NCBI GenBank assembly: GCA_002794775.1 | Contig: NBAY01000010.1 | Coordinates: forward strand, 930,001-994,000 | Direction: 5' to 3' | DNA length: 64,000 nt | DNA from: Porodaedalea pini | Taxonomy: Eukaryota > Basidiomycota > Agaricomycetes > Hymenochaetales > Hymenochaetaceae | Shown: one piece after another, positions 11,472 through 22,183 of the stretch | Layout of the letters: every line of letters starts with the position of its first letter | How positions within the stretch are numbered: position 1 is the first letter of the stretch | Translations under genes and position numbers: made by a program | The notes under the pieces: generated by a model | The model's input: only the letters and a program-made list of their open reading frames with translations | The model's database searches: none | What the model was told of the DNA's origin: nothing

Positions 11472-12036
11472 CTTTTCAGCGGACTAATTCGGGCAAGGTT
11501 TGTGTATGGAAGATGGCGAGATATGCCACAAGGACGAAGGATGCTCTATCGCCCAGTCGTGTACGGTCGCAGGAAAGGGATATCGCAACATCAGCGATCA
11601 AGGTACAATGTCGGGCTAACAGAAGGCGAGATGACTGACCACTTGACGTCTTTCATATGGGTGACTAACTCGAGACGTCCCATATTCCACGTCAGCATGC
11701 TTCTAGATGCTCGTTCTACATCAGTAATTAAAGACGGGCATCTCTGGAAGTGAACCTTGCTGTTCATTTTGAATATCGTGGGTCGTTAGTTCGGACAATT
11801 GGACAAAGAAGGAACTGTGGCTGATAAGTTATCTCGGCCACAGCTTGCTCGTATGCTACTACTGAATTATTCAAGTGCTTTCAAGATTCGCTCTGTCGAG
11901 AAGTACATACAATTCCGCTAAAGCTCGATACACTTTATTTCAAGAATAACGCTCATGGTACAATATTTGAAACCACAAAATACGGATGCCTCTGTTTTAC
12001 ATTCCTCTTCTCGACTTGATGCAATACCGGGTTTCA

Positions 12037-12420
12037 CTACCTTATACTCACACTATATGGCCGTCCGCCGGGGGGCTTGACGCAGCCGCCTCCGCTCTTC
12101 CCAGTACCGCCGCCGCTCTTCGACGCTCCGCTTCCACTCTTTCCAGTACCGCTTCCGCCCTTCCCAGTACCGCCTCCACTCTTCCCAGTACCGCCTCCAC
12201 TCTTCCCAGTACTGCCGCCGCTCTTCGACGCTCCGCTTCCGCCTCCTTTAGGTGCCTGAGGGGTCGCAGGTGATGAGCCCTTGCCATGATCACGCCCGGG
12301 TTTCATCTGCTGTCCGTAAAAAGAAGGACGAAGGTGTCAGAGGAGATGATTGAAGTGCTGTTTATATCTCACCTGCGTAGACGGGATATGCGCCGAGGTC
12401 TGCTTCGCAATATGGGGCAT
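12037..12420 (-). CDS. SMP-like small Gly-rich protein, copy C (expanded repeats)
   Basis: Exon 1 is 12373-12420 and exon 2 is 12037-12306, with a 66-nt intron; 105 residues. It starts MPHIAKQTSAHIPSTQ and continues GRDHGKGSSPATPQAPKGGG. The second half of the SMP motif (AAASRN/D) is lost. The C-terminal part is an expanded array of TGKSGGG/SGASKSGG units, ending CVKPPGGRPYSVSIR. The repeated codon blocks (CCGCCTCCACTCTTCCCAGTA on the plus strand) suggest slippage or unequal exchange within the tract. The TATA-like box is degraded (TTATGT instead of TTATAT on the plus strand), so expression may be reduced. Confidence 0.6.
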
Positions 12421-12532
12421 GGTGGCGCAGAGTTGTGTAAATTCTCAGACTCGGAGCGGGACGAGATGTGATGTGAGTTTGTTCGTGGTGTCTCTGGACT
12501 CTGGCTTATGGTGCGCATGCTGCCAGTGGTCG

Positions 12533-12551
12533 AGGGGCTCACGACTCTTAT
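12533..12551 (-). promoter_or_regulatory. STRE-like box with degraded TATA, SMP copy C
   Basis: CCCCT on the minus strand at 12533-12537. The TATA-like box of copies A and B is altered here. Confidence 0.35.
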
Positions 12552-12870
12552 GTCTTTCCAGCAGACTAATTCAAGCAAGGTTTGCGTATGGAAGGTTGAG
12601 GGCTGCTCTATCGCCCAATGATGTACGTGCGCCTAGTGGTCAGCATTCAAAGACCGCCAGACGGGAAAAGACATCGCAGCTCCAGCGGCCAAAGTACGAT
12701 TTCGGGCTAACAGAAGGCAAGATAGCCGTCCCACTTGACGTCTCTCAGATGGGCGTTTAACTCAGGACGTCCCATATTAATATTCTACGTCAACATGCTT
12801 CTAGACGCTAGGTTTACATTAATAATCAAAGACGGGCATCTCTGGACGTGAACCTTGCTGTCATTTTGAG

Positions 12871-13523
12871 TATTGTGGATCATCCTTTTGGCCTAGTATC
12901 ATATCGTATCATGACGGTAATGCATCCCCCTCAATGTCACACAGCAGACTATACTTGGGACTCCGCACCATCAGCGTAATTACGCTTGCAGTGTTCCATT
13001 TACGAAGTCGGTCTGAATTGTAATGGGCACAGCATTGTAGATGTGGATACATTACGGGTCAGCGCATAGAGGTCAACGACGGAGACAGGTTCATCTGAGA
13101 TGAAACATTACAGATTGAGACCGTTTATGAGAGGTGAGTTCATGTGTATCAGATATCTCAAGTTAAAGAGTCTTTATGTTGATTACACAGGCAGGTCGGA
13201 TATCCCGACAACTGACAACTTGAAGAGGTACCTCGTGCCATCTGCGAGGTGATTGACACCATGATCTCTTTGAAGTCAAGGTAACGTGGTCTTCTGTCTA
13301 AGACTTATTCGCCATTCAGTTCATTTACATTATCTTTCAAGTGGATTAAGCTTGCACCGGAAAAGCCGTCTTCATTTTTGTGGACAAAGTGCATCTACCA
13401 ACTACAGTGTCAACAAGTGCGATTTACGAGGAGCACATGTGTGTACTATAGTTGCCGTTGTCCGGTCCATGGACCGCTGGACCCAGGACCGGACCTGGAC
13501 CGGACCCAAAGTGGACCGGACCA
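12871..13523. other. Spacer between SMP array and chimeric pseudogene
   Basis: No gene. Up to about 12950 it still matches the flank of the orphan promoter copy (ATGACGGTAATGCATC versus ATGACGGTAGTGCATC near 17254). A cluster of GGACC pentamers sits at about 13461-13523, right where eIF4G similarity begins. Confidence 0.5.
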
Positions 13524-14400
13524 CGCTGCTCCGTCGACAATCGCCCAGATTCATGAGGCTGTACGCGCTCTTGCTTTGTTACTCAATTTCACTTGTGCTT
13601 ACCAATATATAGGCCGCGAAAGAGAAGGCACGACAGGAGCAACATAACTTGGCACAGTCGGCCATGTTTTGTGGTGGTTCACGCCGTGGTCATGATCGTG
13701 ACGGAAATGCTCAAGTGGGTCCTGACGGATGGGCTGTCGCCTCCGGTCCTTCGAGGCCTGCAAACAAGGCAGGCGATCTGACGAACTTTGGCAGAATTCA
13801 GAATGGCAGTGGAACCATGAACTTCGGACCAGCTAGCGTCTTCACGAAGAAGGGAGACAGCAAGCGCAACAGTGCGAGCCTTTCAAGGACAAATTCGAAC
13901 ACGAACATGTTCCAGATGCTGCAGGCCGCTGAGGCCGCTAATGAGGCTCCTACTACATCCTCGTCTCGTCCAAGTCGCCTGTCAAGCCGTACAACGAGCG
14001 TCGACTTGACCCACAATGCACCTGTGGAACCTGCCCAGCCTGCTCAGCGTCCCAGACTTAACCTGCTTCCGCGTTCGACCCTTACAGGAGAAGTCGGAGA
14101 ATAGTCCCGCTGAGACTCATGACGGCGAGGAGGGCGAGGAGGACGAGATTCTCGAGAAGGACTCTGGGAAAATTGGCGATGTCGAAGGAGCAAGCGGAAA
14201 AGAAGATTGACCAGGACCGCAAGGAGTTCTTCGCTATCCGCGATCTCGACGATGCGGAAGAGTATTTCTCTGTACTTCCCTCGGAGCATCAACATCTTCT
14301 CGTCGAGAAGCTTGTCATGTCTGCTATTGAGGCGAAGGAGGCTGATGCCAAACTCGTTGCCGACCTGTTTGAGCGTGCACCGTATCAGCGATGCTACCAG
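13524..14400 (+). pseudogene. eIF4G C-terminal fragment (pseudogene)
   Basis: Reads STIAQIHEA, a 52-nt intron, then AAKEKARQEQ, GGSRRGHDRD, QVGPDGWAV, NKAGDLTNFGRI, MNFGPASVF, SLSRTNSNTNMFQML and LNLLPRSTL. This is the linker that follows the MIF4G domain in fungal eIF4G. After a frame change near 14090 comes an acidic stretch, and after another near 14165 the start of the MA3 domain: EQAEKKIDQDRKEFFAIRDL and HLLVEKLVMSAIEAKEADA. eIF4G is the scaffold of the cap-binding translation complex. The cap-binding and MIF4G parts are absent and the MA3 domain stops after FERA. The kept intron argues for duplication of genomic DNA rather than a retrocopy. Confidence 0.75.
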
Positions 14401-16626
14401 CTCGTTCAATGCGAATGTCGCTTCCTCGTCGAAACCGATGCCAACACGTCCCCGAAGGTTGTCATGGTCCTTGATGCATCGCTCGCATCATCGACTTCCC
14501 ACTTCGCCGTACGTGCACTCGCCTCCAATTATACTGTCTTCCTCTCTGGAACCAACATTACTTCATACTTGCGCATTCTCGGAACCGGAGAGATCAAGCT
14601 TCACGAAGTAGACTTCGCGACACTCAAGACCGATGCTGCGGCGCCTGCTCCGCCCACGTCTGCAATTGCCATTCAGGAAAAGGCAGCGAAAGAGGAAGGG
14701 AGAAACGACGGCGCCGTGAAGGCTGCGTTTGGCGTGAAGAAAGAGGTCGACTTTCCGGTATCGTATACGAACGTGTGCTGATTGTTCTGCAATCCCTCAC
14801 TTAGTGCTGACAAGTATCATAGGTGCTGATCAAGGCCGATATGTTAGACTACTACAGCGTTAGTGGATGCTGCAGTCTTAATCACTGGCCGCACATCATC
14901 TGGGAAGCGGTACAAGGTATTTTGAAAAAACAAGCATCTGCATCTCAGGTTCTTACTTGCCAACAGAACGGTTCAACGCAAGAATCAAGGAGATGGGTGA
15001 GTGTAGAGCACTCACATCATCGACTTCCCTCTTCGCCGTACATGCCCTCGCCTCTGATTTTACTGTCTTCCTCCCTGGAACCAACATTGCTTCATACTGG
15101 CGTGCTCTCGAAACGGGGAGACCAAGCTTCACGAGGTAGATTTCGTGGAACTCAAGGCCGAGGCTGTGGTGCCTGCTGTGTGCACGTCTGCAATTGCCGC
15201 CCAGGAAAAGGCAACGAAAGAGGAAGGGAGAATTGACGGCACGGTGAAGATTGCTATTGGCATGAAGAAAGAGGTCGACTTTCCGGGTTGGTATACGAAC
15301 GTGCGTTGATTGTTCTGTAATCCTTCACTTTGTGCTGACAAGTATTATAGGCGCTGACTAAGGTCGATATGACATGCGTCTTCAGAGGGAGCTCCGAGCT
15401 TGAGGAGCCCATAGCAATCCGTCCGACTACAGAAACGGCTATGTATCCCTACTATACCAAATGTATCAAGAGCTATCGTGATCTACCCCTCAAGCCCAAC
15501 CAGTGGATCAGTGTTGCGCGCTGGGAGTCCAAGAGCCCCGAGCCGTTCCTCCGTACGCGCGAGTTCCTATGACAGGAAGGCCACACTGCGCATTTCACGA
15601 AGGAGGCCGACACTGAAGTACGGGAAATTCTCAATTTACATCGTCGCGTGTACGAGGTGCTGCTTACCGTACTCGTCATCACAGGCATCAAGTCGGACAA
15701 GGAGAAGTTTGCCGGTGGTCTTTACATGACGACCGACCGTGGCATCCAATCTGCGACGTCGCATTGCCTTGGCCAAGACTTCTCACGGCCAGAGATGTTC
15801 AACGTCGTGGTCGAAGACCTGGACGATCCGCAGGGTACGGGTCCGAACAGTGGTAAATTATTCTGTGGCAGAACTCGTGAGGCCTTAGCACGCGCATGGT
15901 CGGAATCATGGTCATGATTCGCGGCGACAACCAGGATCTTGTTCTCCCATCACGCATCGCTCGCGTCCAAGCAATCGTTGTCCCCTGCGGTATCACCATG
16001 CACACTAATAAGCAGGAGCTATACGACCGCTGCTAGGAGCTCGCAAAGACGCTCAGGAAAGCGCGAAGGTGGATGTACGGAACGGCGACACTCCTGGCTA
16101 CAAGTTCAACGACTGGGAACAGAAGGCGCGAAAATTCAATTATTCCTTATTTCTCGGTTTTCCTGTGGTCTTACAAATGGCTTTTTGTCCAGGTGTTCCA
16201 CTTTGCCTTGAACTCGGTCCGGTTGATATCCAGAAGAAGCAAACACTTTCTGTGCGACGTGATACGGGCTTGAAGGAGACTGCCGTACCTGCACTTCTCA
16301 AGACTATCCAACAGGAGATGTTCGAGCACGCGAAGGCAAGGTACATGTCTTGCCTGTGCGTCACGACAATGGGACGATGTCGTGCTGACATTGCTTCATA
16401 CTTGTGTGCTCTCAAAACCGGCGAGACCAAGCTTCACAAGGTAGATTTTGTGGAACTCAAGACCGATGCTGCGGCGCGCCTTACATCGTCGCATGTACCA
16501 AAGGAGCTGCTTGCCGTACCCGTCATCCTGGGCATCAAGTCTGAGAAGAAGTTCGCTGGTGGTCTGTACATGATGACCGTGAAAGGCTTCATTCCGACGA
16601 CTGGCCGTGGCATCCTTTTAGTTTAG
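14401..16626 (+). pseudogene. Prolyl-tRNA synthetase pieces, fused to eIF4G and internally duplicated
   Basis: The MA3 frame runs directly into the editing-like N-terminal region of a fungal prolyl-tRNA synthetase: VVMVLDASLASSTSHFAVRA, EIKLHEVDF, KKEVDF. Then, after an intron-like gap, come KADMLDYYSVSGC and IWEAVQG. A second copy of the N-terminal part follows (LFAVHALASDFTVFLPGTN at about 15020). Catalytic core pieces come next: [28 protein letters not shown], then a stop where Trp is expected. Further on are KEKFAGGLYMTT, TSHCLGQDFS, GDNQDLVLPSRIA and PCGITM. A third partial repeat ends near 16620 (GGLYMMTVKGFIPTTGRG). There are several stops and frame changes. The enzyme normally charges tRNA-Pro; nothing here could. 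Confidence 0.75.
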
Positions 16627-16877
16627 AATTTGTTTAAATACACTCAATTGCCACAAGAATCCGTAAGAAAATGATTGAAAAGTTTGGAATGCCACTTAAA
16701 ACCGGTAAGAAATGGTGTGAAATGCTATTAGAATTTATTGGAATACATAGAATCTGCTCATAAATCGTACGATGCTTGGGATTCCGTTGGAACCAGAATC
16801 GGCCAGAATCCGTTGGAATTGCTTGAATATTCTACAGATTCTATATATTCTACGGTTTCTGACCGGGAGGTTTTTCC
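16627..16877. other. AT-rich spacer
   Basis: No gene. It shows loosely repeated GGAAT/TTGGAAT words such as GGAATTGCTTGAATATTC, without a clear unit. Confidence 0.35.
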
Positions 16878-17300
16878 TGATGTGCTGGTCGAGGGGCTCA
16901 CGATTCTTATATCTTTACAGCAAACTAATTCAGGCAAAGTTTGTGTATGGAAGATGGAGGGATGCTCTATCGCCCAGTCATGTGCGGGCGCCTAGTGGTC
17001 AGCATTCAAAGACCGCCAGACATCGCAACTTCAGCGGCCAAAGTACGATTTCGGGCTGGCAGAAGGCGAGATGACTGTCCAAATGGGCGCTTAACTCAAG
17101 TCATCTCACGCTCCACGCCAACATACTTCTAGACGCTCGTTCCATGTACATCGAAGTTTAGAGACGGGCGTCTCTGGAATTGAACCTTGCTGTCATTTTA
17201 AGTATTGTGCATCGTTCTTTTGGCCCATTCTATGGCCTGGAATCGTTTATGACGGTAGTGCATCACTCTCTACGTCACTTAGTAACTTATACTTAGCAGT
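16878..17300. repeat. Orphan copy of the SMP-gene promoter block
   Basis: Matches the upstream part of the tandem SMP units (GAGGGGCTCACGATTCTTAT, then GATGCTCTATCGCCCAGTCA, then GACGGGCGTCTCTGGAA), including the STRE-like and TATA-like boxes at 16892-16912, but has no SMP coding exon. To the left it is joined to unrelated AT-rich DNA next to the ProRS pseudogene. Confidence 0.8.
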
Positions 17301-17629
17301 AACTGTGAAGGCGCTAATACGGAACATGGCCTGTTCACCGTGGCTCTATATCCATCTTACCCCCGAGATTTAAAATCAGCTGAGTATCGTGCGCTCATTG
17401 TTGGACTAACACTAGTACTCTCCTTAGCAGCTCGCGTTCTTAGGCTTGCGTCATAATGGATATTCTCAATTAGTAATAGTATATCCTCGAAACGGTTTCA
17501 ACTATGCTATAATACGGTGTAGACGTCATGGTACATTCGCAATGATAGTTACATTATAACACCCATACAGTACAATCTATTGTATCATGAACACCCTAAG
17601 AAAGAGAAAATTGATTGAGAGCAGAATAG
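17301..17629. other. 3' flank of the amylase gene
   Basis: About 330 nt of AT-rich sequence without a gene. Confidence 0.4.
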
Positions 17630-20342
17630 CTAAGTCCTTGACGACATTGTGGTCGAGTTTCCCGTATTATTACCCGAGCCGCCAGAGCCGTCGCCGTTCC
17701 CAACAGCTCCGATGTGGATGGCAATAGCGCTACGCGCAGGTACAGTCGCGCTGAATGATCCTGAGGCCGAAACGGGGAACCTAAGACCCGATTTCAAAGA
17801 GCGTTAGTAACCACAGCAGTGAGCAGGAATGAGACTGAAAGGATTCGATACGCACGCCTGGCCCGCACACGCTGTGCCGTTCGGCGCCCCTTGCACAACG
17901 TCACAGTAGCTTGCGGGGGGCAGTCCAGAGTCAAACTGCATTGTCCAGTCCGTATCGCCGTTGTTGATCGCGACGAAACCGGCCGTCCCGCGAGCGAATG
18001 CGATCTGCTGTGCGGAAGGCGAGGTCCATTTGGTGAGGTCATTGGAGGGCAGGGCGCGGACGGCGTTTCGGAAGCCGACCATGCCTGCGATCGCAGGCCA
18101 ACGGTGCTGGCAGAGCCTTTTTTATTTATTTTAATTCGTGCGTTTATTATGGGTCCTATAGTGTAAGGGAGGGGAGCACGTACCAGCCATTGGTGCCATT
18201 TGAGCCAGAGCAAGACCCTGCACCTGTGTGGAGAAGAATGGTCAGTCTGGTGAAACTCCTCTTTCTCGATGACAGTCGAGAAATGTGGGTGGACCGACCC
18301 TTGAGTGGTATGCTTCCGTTAATGTCTGCATAACTGGACAGGATAGTTGGCTGGCCGTATGGATGAGCACTAGAAGTTACAGTATCATCAGCAGATCAGA
18401 CGGGAATGTATACATTTGCGAGACCTCCTGCACTCACAGAGAGAAGATATTTGCCAAGGTGTAGATGTTCGACGGCGATTCATAGTTGAGAGATCCGCCG
18501 TTCTGTAGGGATGTCAGCTTCAGAGTATTTATCAATGGAAAATACGGTCAGACGCACCCGCTCAGTATCGTGGTCTGCAACAAAGACGTTTGCAACGTCA
18601 CTTGGGATCCAACCTACGTTCCGAATCGGAATGTGTTTCAGGTTCCAGGTAAGAGTTAATCCAGGACATACCCTGATTATCGAAGTTCTGCAAGCCCGCG
18701 ATGTTCCCGCTCTGGAATGCGTCTCGGATTAAGGCTGTATAGCCGAATCTGCGTGTATACGACTCCATGTAAGTCACCTAAACAACAGAGGAAACTGTGA
18801 GATATCAGACGAAACGTACTCTTGCACAAAGCCTAAGACAAACAGAGACATAAGAATTGAGTATAGTCGACGATTTAAGAGAGATAACGACGCACCGATG
18901 TTGACGTACTCAGAGGGTGTGACCGGTTCGCCTTGATTCCATGTTACCTATGTGGCATAACGAGAAGAGCGAACAACATATCAGCACGCAGTTGACAGCC
19001 GATCTAGCTAGAATACCGTTCCGATACCTCTTGTGTGATGTACGGCTTACTAGTGAAGCGACTCGTGATGTCTGCAATATCCGAAGCTGCGATGACTGAA
19101 TGGACGTTCCCAACCAAATTATTTAGTTGTGGATGAAACAAACGACAAAGGGACATGAAGGAGAAATGTAGACGTACGCTTTGCTGAATCAAGACGGAAC
19201 CCGTCTACGCCGAGGGAAAGAAGATCGTTAGCATGCTCAGCCAGACGCGCACGTACATGTTCCGACTCCGTCGCGAGGCTTTTAACAAAAAAACAAAAAA
19301 TACATCATCAGTATAGAAAGAGAACCATGCACAAAATGCCGCAAACGGGCTCACTCGGCGAGACCCTGGAACTCGCAGGTCTGGGTAATTTGGCGATCGT
19401 CGAAGTTGTCAAGTTTATCCCCGGGAGAAAGCCCGCAGTGGTGGAAGTCCTGCGTGTCGTAGATTCCCGGATAGCTGTAGTGCGTGAATGCTGCAGAAAA
19501 ATCAATAATAAGCAATGCATTCGGGGCCCCTTGCAAGTTATACTTGAGAAGCTCACTGCTCCCGGCTATCCCAGTACCTATGATGAGAGGATTAATATAA
19601 GTCAAGATGCACGATATCCGGCATGAATGTCGTGCGCATACCAGAGTCTTGTGCGGTCATGTGGTTAAAAATTGTATCTAGTGAAGAATAATGAAGCAGT
19701 GTCAATCGGTGATGGGGGAGTGAATGCATACCTGCGATGACTTTGACGCCCGCGGAGTGACAGGTGTCTATCATGTTCTTGTACTTTGTGCGATCTCCTC
19801 GCTTCGAGGTAATGTTGTAGCTCACAGGCTGGTAGTCCGTCCACCAGTCGTCCCCTATGCAAAACAAGTTAAAAAATGTAAGCATGGCTGGAGAAAGTGC
19901 TGCCAACCGGTGATATGTTCTTGCGCAGGGCTCGCTTGGACGTAGCCGTACCCTAGAAAGAGCCAGTCAGTTGAGATGCTCTGTGATAACAATAACATAT
20001 ATATGGCGGGGATACCTGCTGGACCAATGAAAGCCGTACACTCGGCTGCAATGCTATCCCACGTCCATTGGAACATCTGGATGATCACATCTGCCGAATT
20101 TACTTCATCAGCACAGCGGTTTTATCCAAGACTAACGTGCGTAGCATACCATGTGTGCTGTTAGCGCTACTCGTGCTGTTCGTGCTGCCGGTGCTATTTG
20201 TACTGTTCGCCCCGCTAGTGTCAGTCCCAGACGAGGCTGTATCTCTTGCATGCACTAGGACGTCGCCAGAGAAGATCGCTCTGCTCAAAGCGAGAGACAA
20301 CGCCAGCACGAAGATTACAAGGTTCAGCAGTGGGGACAGCAT
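17630..20342 (-). CDS. Secreted alpha-amylase, GH13
   Basis: Minus-strand gene with about ten or more short introns, from ATG at 20342 to TAG at 17630. The signal peptide is [18 protein letters not shown], followed by a linker rich in Ser, Thr and Asn (possible N-glycosylation). The catalytic domain reads [55 protein letters not shown], then the nucleophile motif [10 protein letters not shown] (joined across an intron), the acid in YITQEV and the third acid in VADHDTER. All three catalytic carboxylates are present. The C-terminal beta domain ends [17 protein letters not shown] and a short Gly/Ser/Thr tail. Alpha-amylase cleaves internal alpha-1,4 bonds of starch outside the cell. The subfamily looks like the fungal GH13_32 type, which I did not verify. 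Splice sites inside the span are approximate. Confidence 0.88.
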
Positions 20343-22183
20343 CGCATTTGATAGCGAGGGGCATAGCCATTGTTCGCTCGCCTTTTGTCTATTGATAGAG
20401 CTCAGCGTGCCCCACAAAGTGAGGCAGGACGGAAATAGGAGGTTTGCTGTTCGATGCAGTTTAGTTTGCCCTGCAGGTTTGACGAAGAGGGTGAGCTTTG
20501 CGGCAAAGTCGGCTGGCGACTGATTATAACGAGGCTCTGAATGCGCGAGTCAGAGCAAAAAAGAAACCACGAATGCATACAGCCCCGACAAAGTCCCCGA
20601 GGCACGAGCGCATTTGAATTCTGCAAGTGTGCAAGTGGGGTAGGAGATGCAGCCGAGGCTCATAAGGACAATTTCGAATTTCGAATAGAACAAGTTCGGG
20701 CATCACGTGTTAGATTTTTACTCTGGAACGTCACGGGGTCATATGAAAGGCTCGACTCTGTTCGAAATGAATGGGCGCAACCTTATGTACTTCATTTCTC
20801 TCTTCACGGCATCTGTATAGTCTATTCAGTCCGCACAGCTTCATTAATATTCTGATATGAAAATCGGTTTCGTATCCTGTGCTTCACGCCCATCGAGCAG
20901 GTCCGAGTCATGAGGCGTTATGTGCTGCCTTCCAGGCTCTCATCGACTTGACTCCTATACGCCCGAGACTCTCAAGTCTTCCTTACTTCTGAAGAACATG
21001 CCCCGTCTGGTTGGTAGTTCTGTCCCCGGATCTTTCGGCGTCTGTCCTTTCCTGTTTACTTCAGCCTGCTTCTGACGAACTCCCCAGTGTGGTGTCGGCG
21101 CTCAACCCTGTGTCATCGAGCTTCCGCGCTTGAAGGTGTTTCTTATCCATGGAGTGCAAGAATGCCAGAGTTTCCTCGCGTTAGGCGCTTGCTGATCAGA
21201 CGGTGGGCGCGCTGCTATAAGCCTTTCTGCCCTTTTTTAAACACACCATTCCCGCCAACTCGACCCTCCTATCATCTGGTTTCGCTCGTAACGTGTTTCG
21301 GGGTTACTCGGACACGAACTCGGGTTCGGACCCGGGGCTGCCTACGAGCAGGTTCTGAAGATGTTGCGGGCGAGTTCACGCACCGAGTCTGCGAGGAAGT
21401 GTTCGAAGAGAAGGGGCAAAGAAGGAGAAGGAGTTCGAGAAGTGTGCGATGTCGCTGTGAGATACACACAGTTGAGTCCTCCGATTCTCGTGCTCAAAAG
21501 ATGGAGCACTGAGACACAGACAAGCTCGGATAGTGTGATGAATCAGAACAACGCACTAGACGACATCGTACAGCTTGCAGTCGGACACCCGGAGACTCAG
21601 GAGACTTTTCGGCAGCTTCGCGCACTTGCTATATTCGATTCTCTTCCTCTCTTGTGATTTTCTCTTGGCGACGTCCCTTCTACCCCATCGACAGTCCACT
21701 TAACAAGCATTACGAGGACATATAGGATGCTCAAGAACAGACTTTTACTCGTTCACTCGTGACTCGGACAAGCTACAGAAGTACTTCAGATTCGTTCCAT
21801 TTTGTGTGCGACGGCCAGCATTGCGAATATATAGTGGTTATCTATCTTTGCTTCTTGAATTGCAATCCATTAAGATAGACAGACTTCACGTCCGACATTG
21901 AGAATTCAGCAGCATAAGAAGGGCGTGTACTTAGGAGATTTGAGATGAGTGGATAAACTTTGTGACACGCGGCAGACACGTTCCCCCTCGGCCGCATCGT
22001 CCTCGATGGTCCAGAACGTGAACACTCGCTCGAGACCGACTCAATTCAAGCACCATGCCTCCTCAGCCCTAAATACAAAACCCAGTCAGTAGCTTGGCAC
22101 GCTCCCATCCTCCCAGCTCAGAGCACCGCACCGCACCGCGTCGCACAGCCGCCTCCCCGCCGTCCTTCCCAGCCAACCAAGCC
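20343..22183. other. Intergenic, holds one gene relic
   Basis: The amylase promoter lies at its left end. A relic of the 23.7-24.6 kb gene lies at 21538-21725. The remaining open frames (for example 21087-21512) are Arg/Ser-rich and unrecognised. Confidence 0.45.
21538..21725 (+). pseudogene. Partial copy of the unknown gene at 23720-24591
   Basis: NALDDIVQLAVGHPETQETF matches NALDRIMQLAVQHPETQETL of the minus-strand gene at 23.7 kb. After a stop, the DNA CATCGACAGTCCACTTAACA still matches the region encoding FSVDSPLSGPYKDL. Only the second exon region is represented, and with a stop codon. Confidence 0.6.

Larger units (their letters stand above)
9775..12870. repeat. Three tandem ~1 kb repeat units, each with one SMP gene
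   Basis: Units run at about 9775-10795, 10796-11800 and 11801-12870. Each starts with a shared block (TGGCTGATAAGTT and, further on, GAAACCACAAAATRCG), then the Gly-rich 3' part of a minus-strand SMP gene, its intron and first exon. A shared upstream block follows, with GGGGCTCACGATTCTTATAT and ATGCTCTATCGCCCAGT. Units differ by substitutions and by expansion or contraction of the Gly-rich coding tract, so they are diverged rather than recent. A fourth, partial copy holding only the upstream block lies at 16878-17300. Confidence 0.85.

Noticed and set aside
13524..16626. A working eIF4G or prolyl-tRNA synthetase gene
   Set aside because: Both lack essential parts, and have stops and frame changes; only fragments remain.
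21290..21345. GC-rich CGGGTTCGGACCCGGGG palindrome-like stretch, possible B box
   Set aside because: No tRNA arms around it and no gene context; not supported as an RNA gene.
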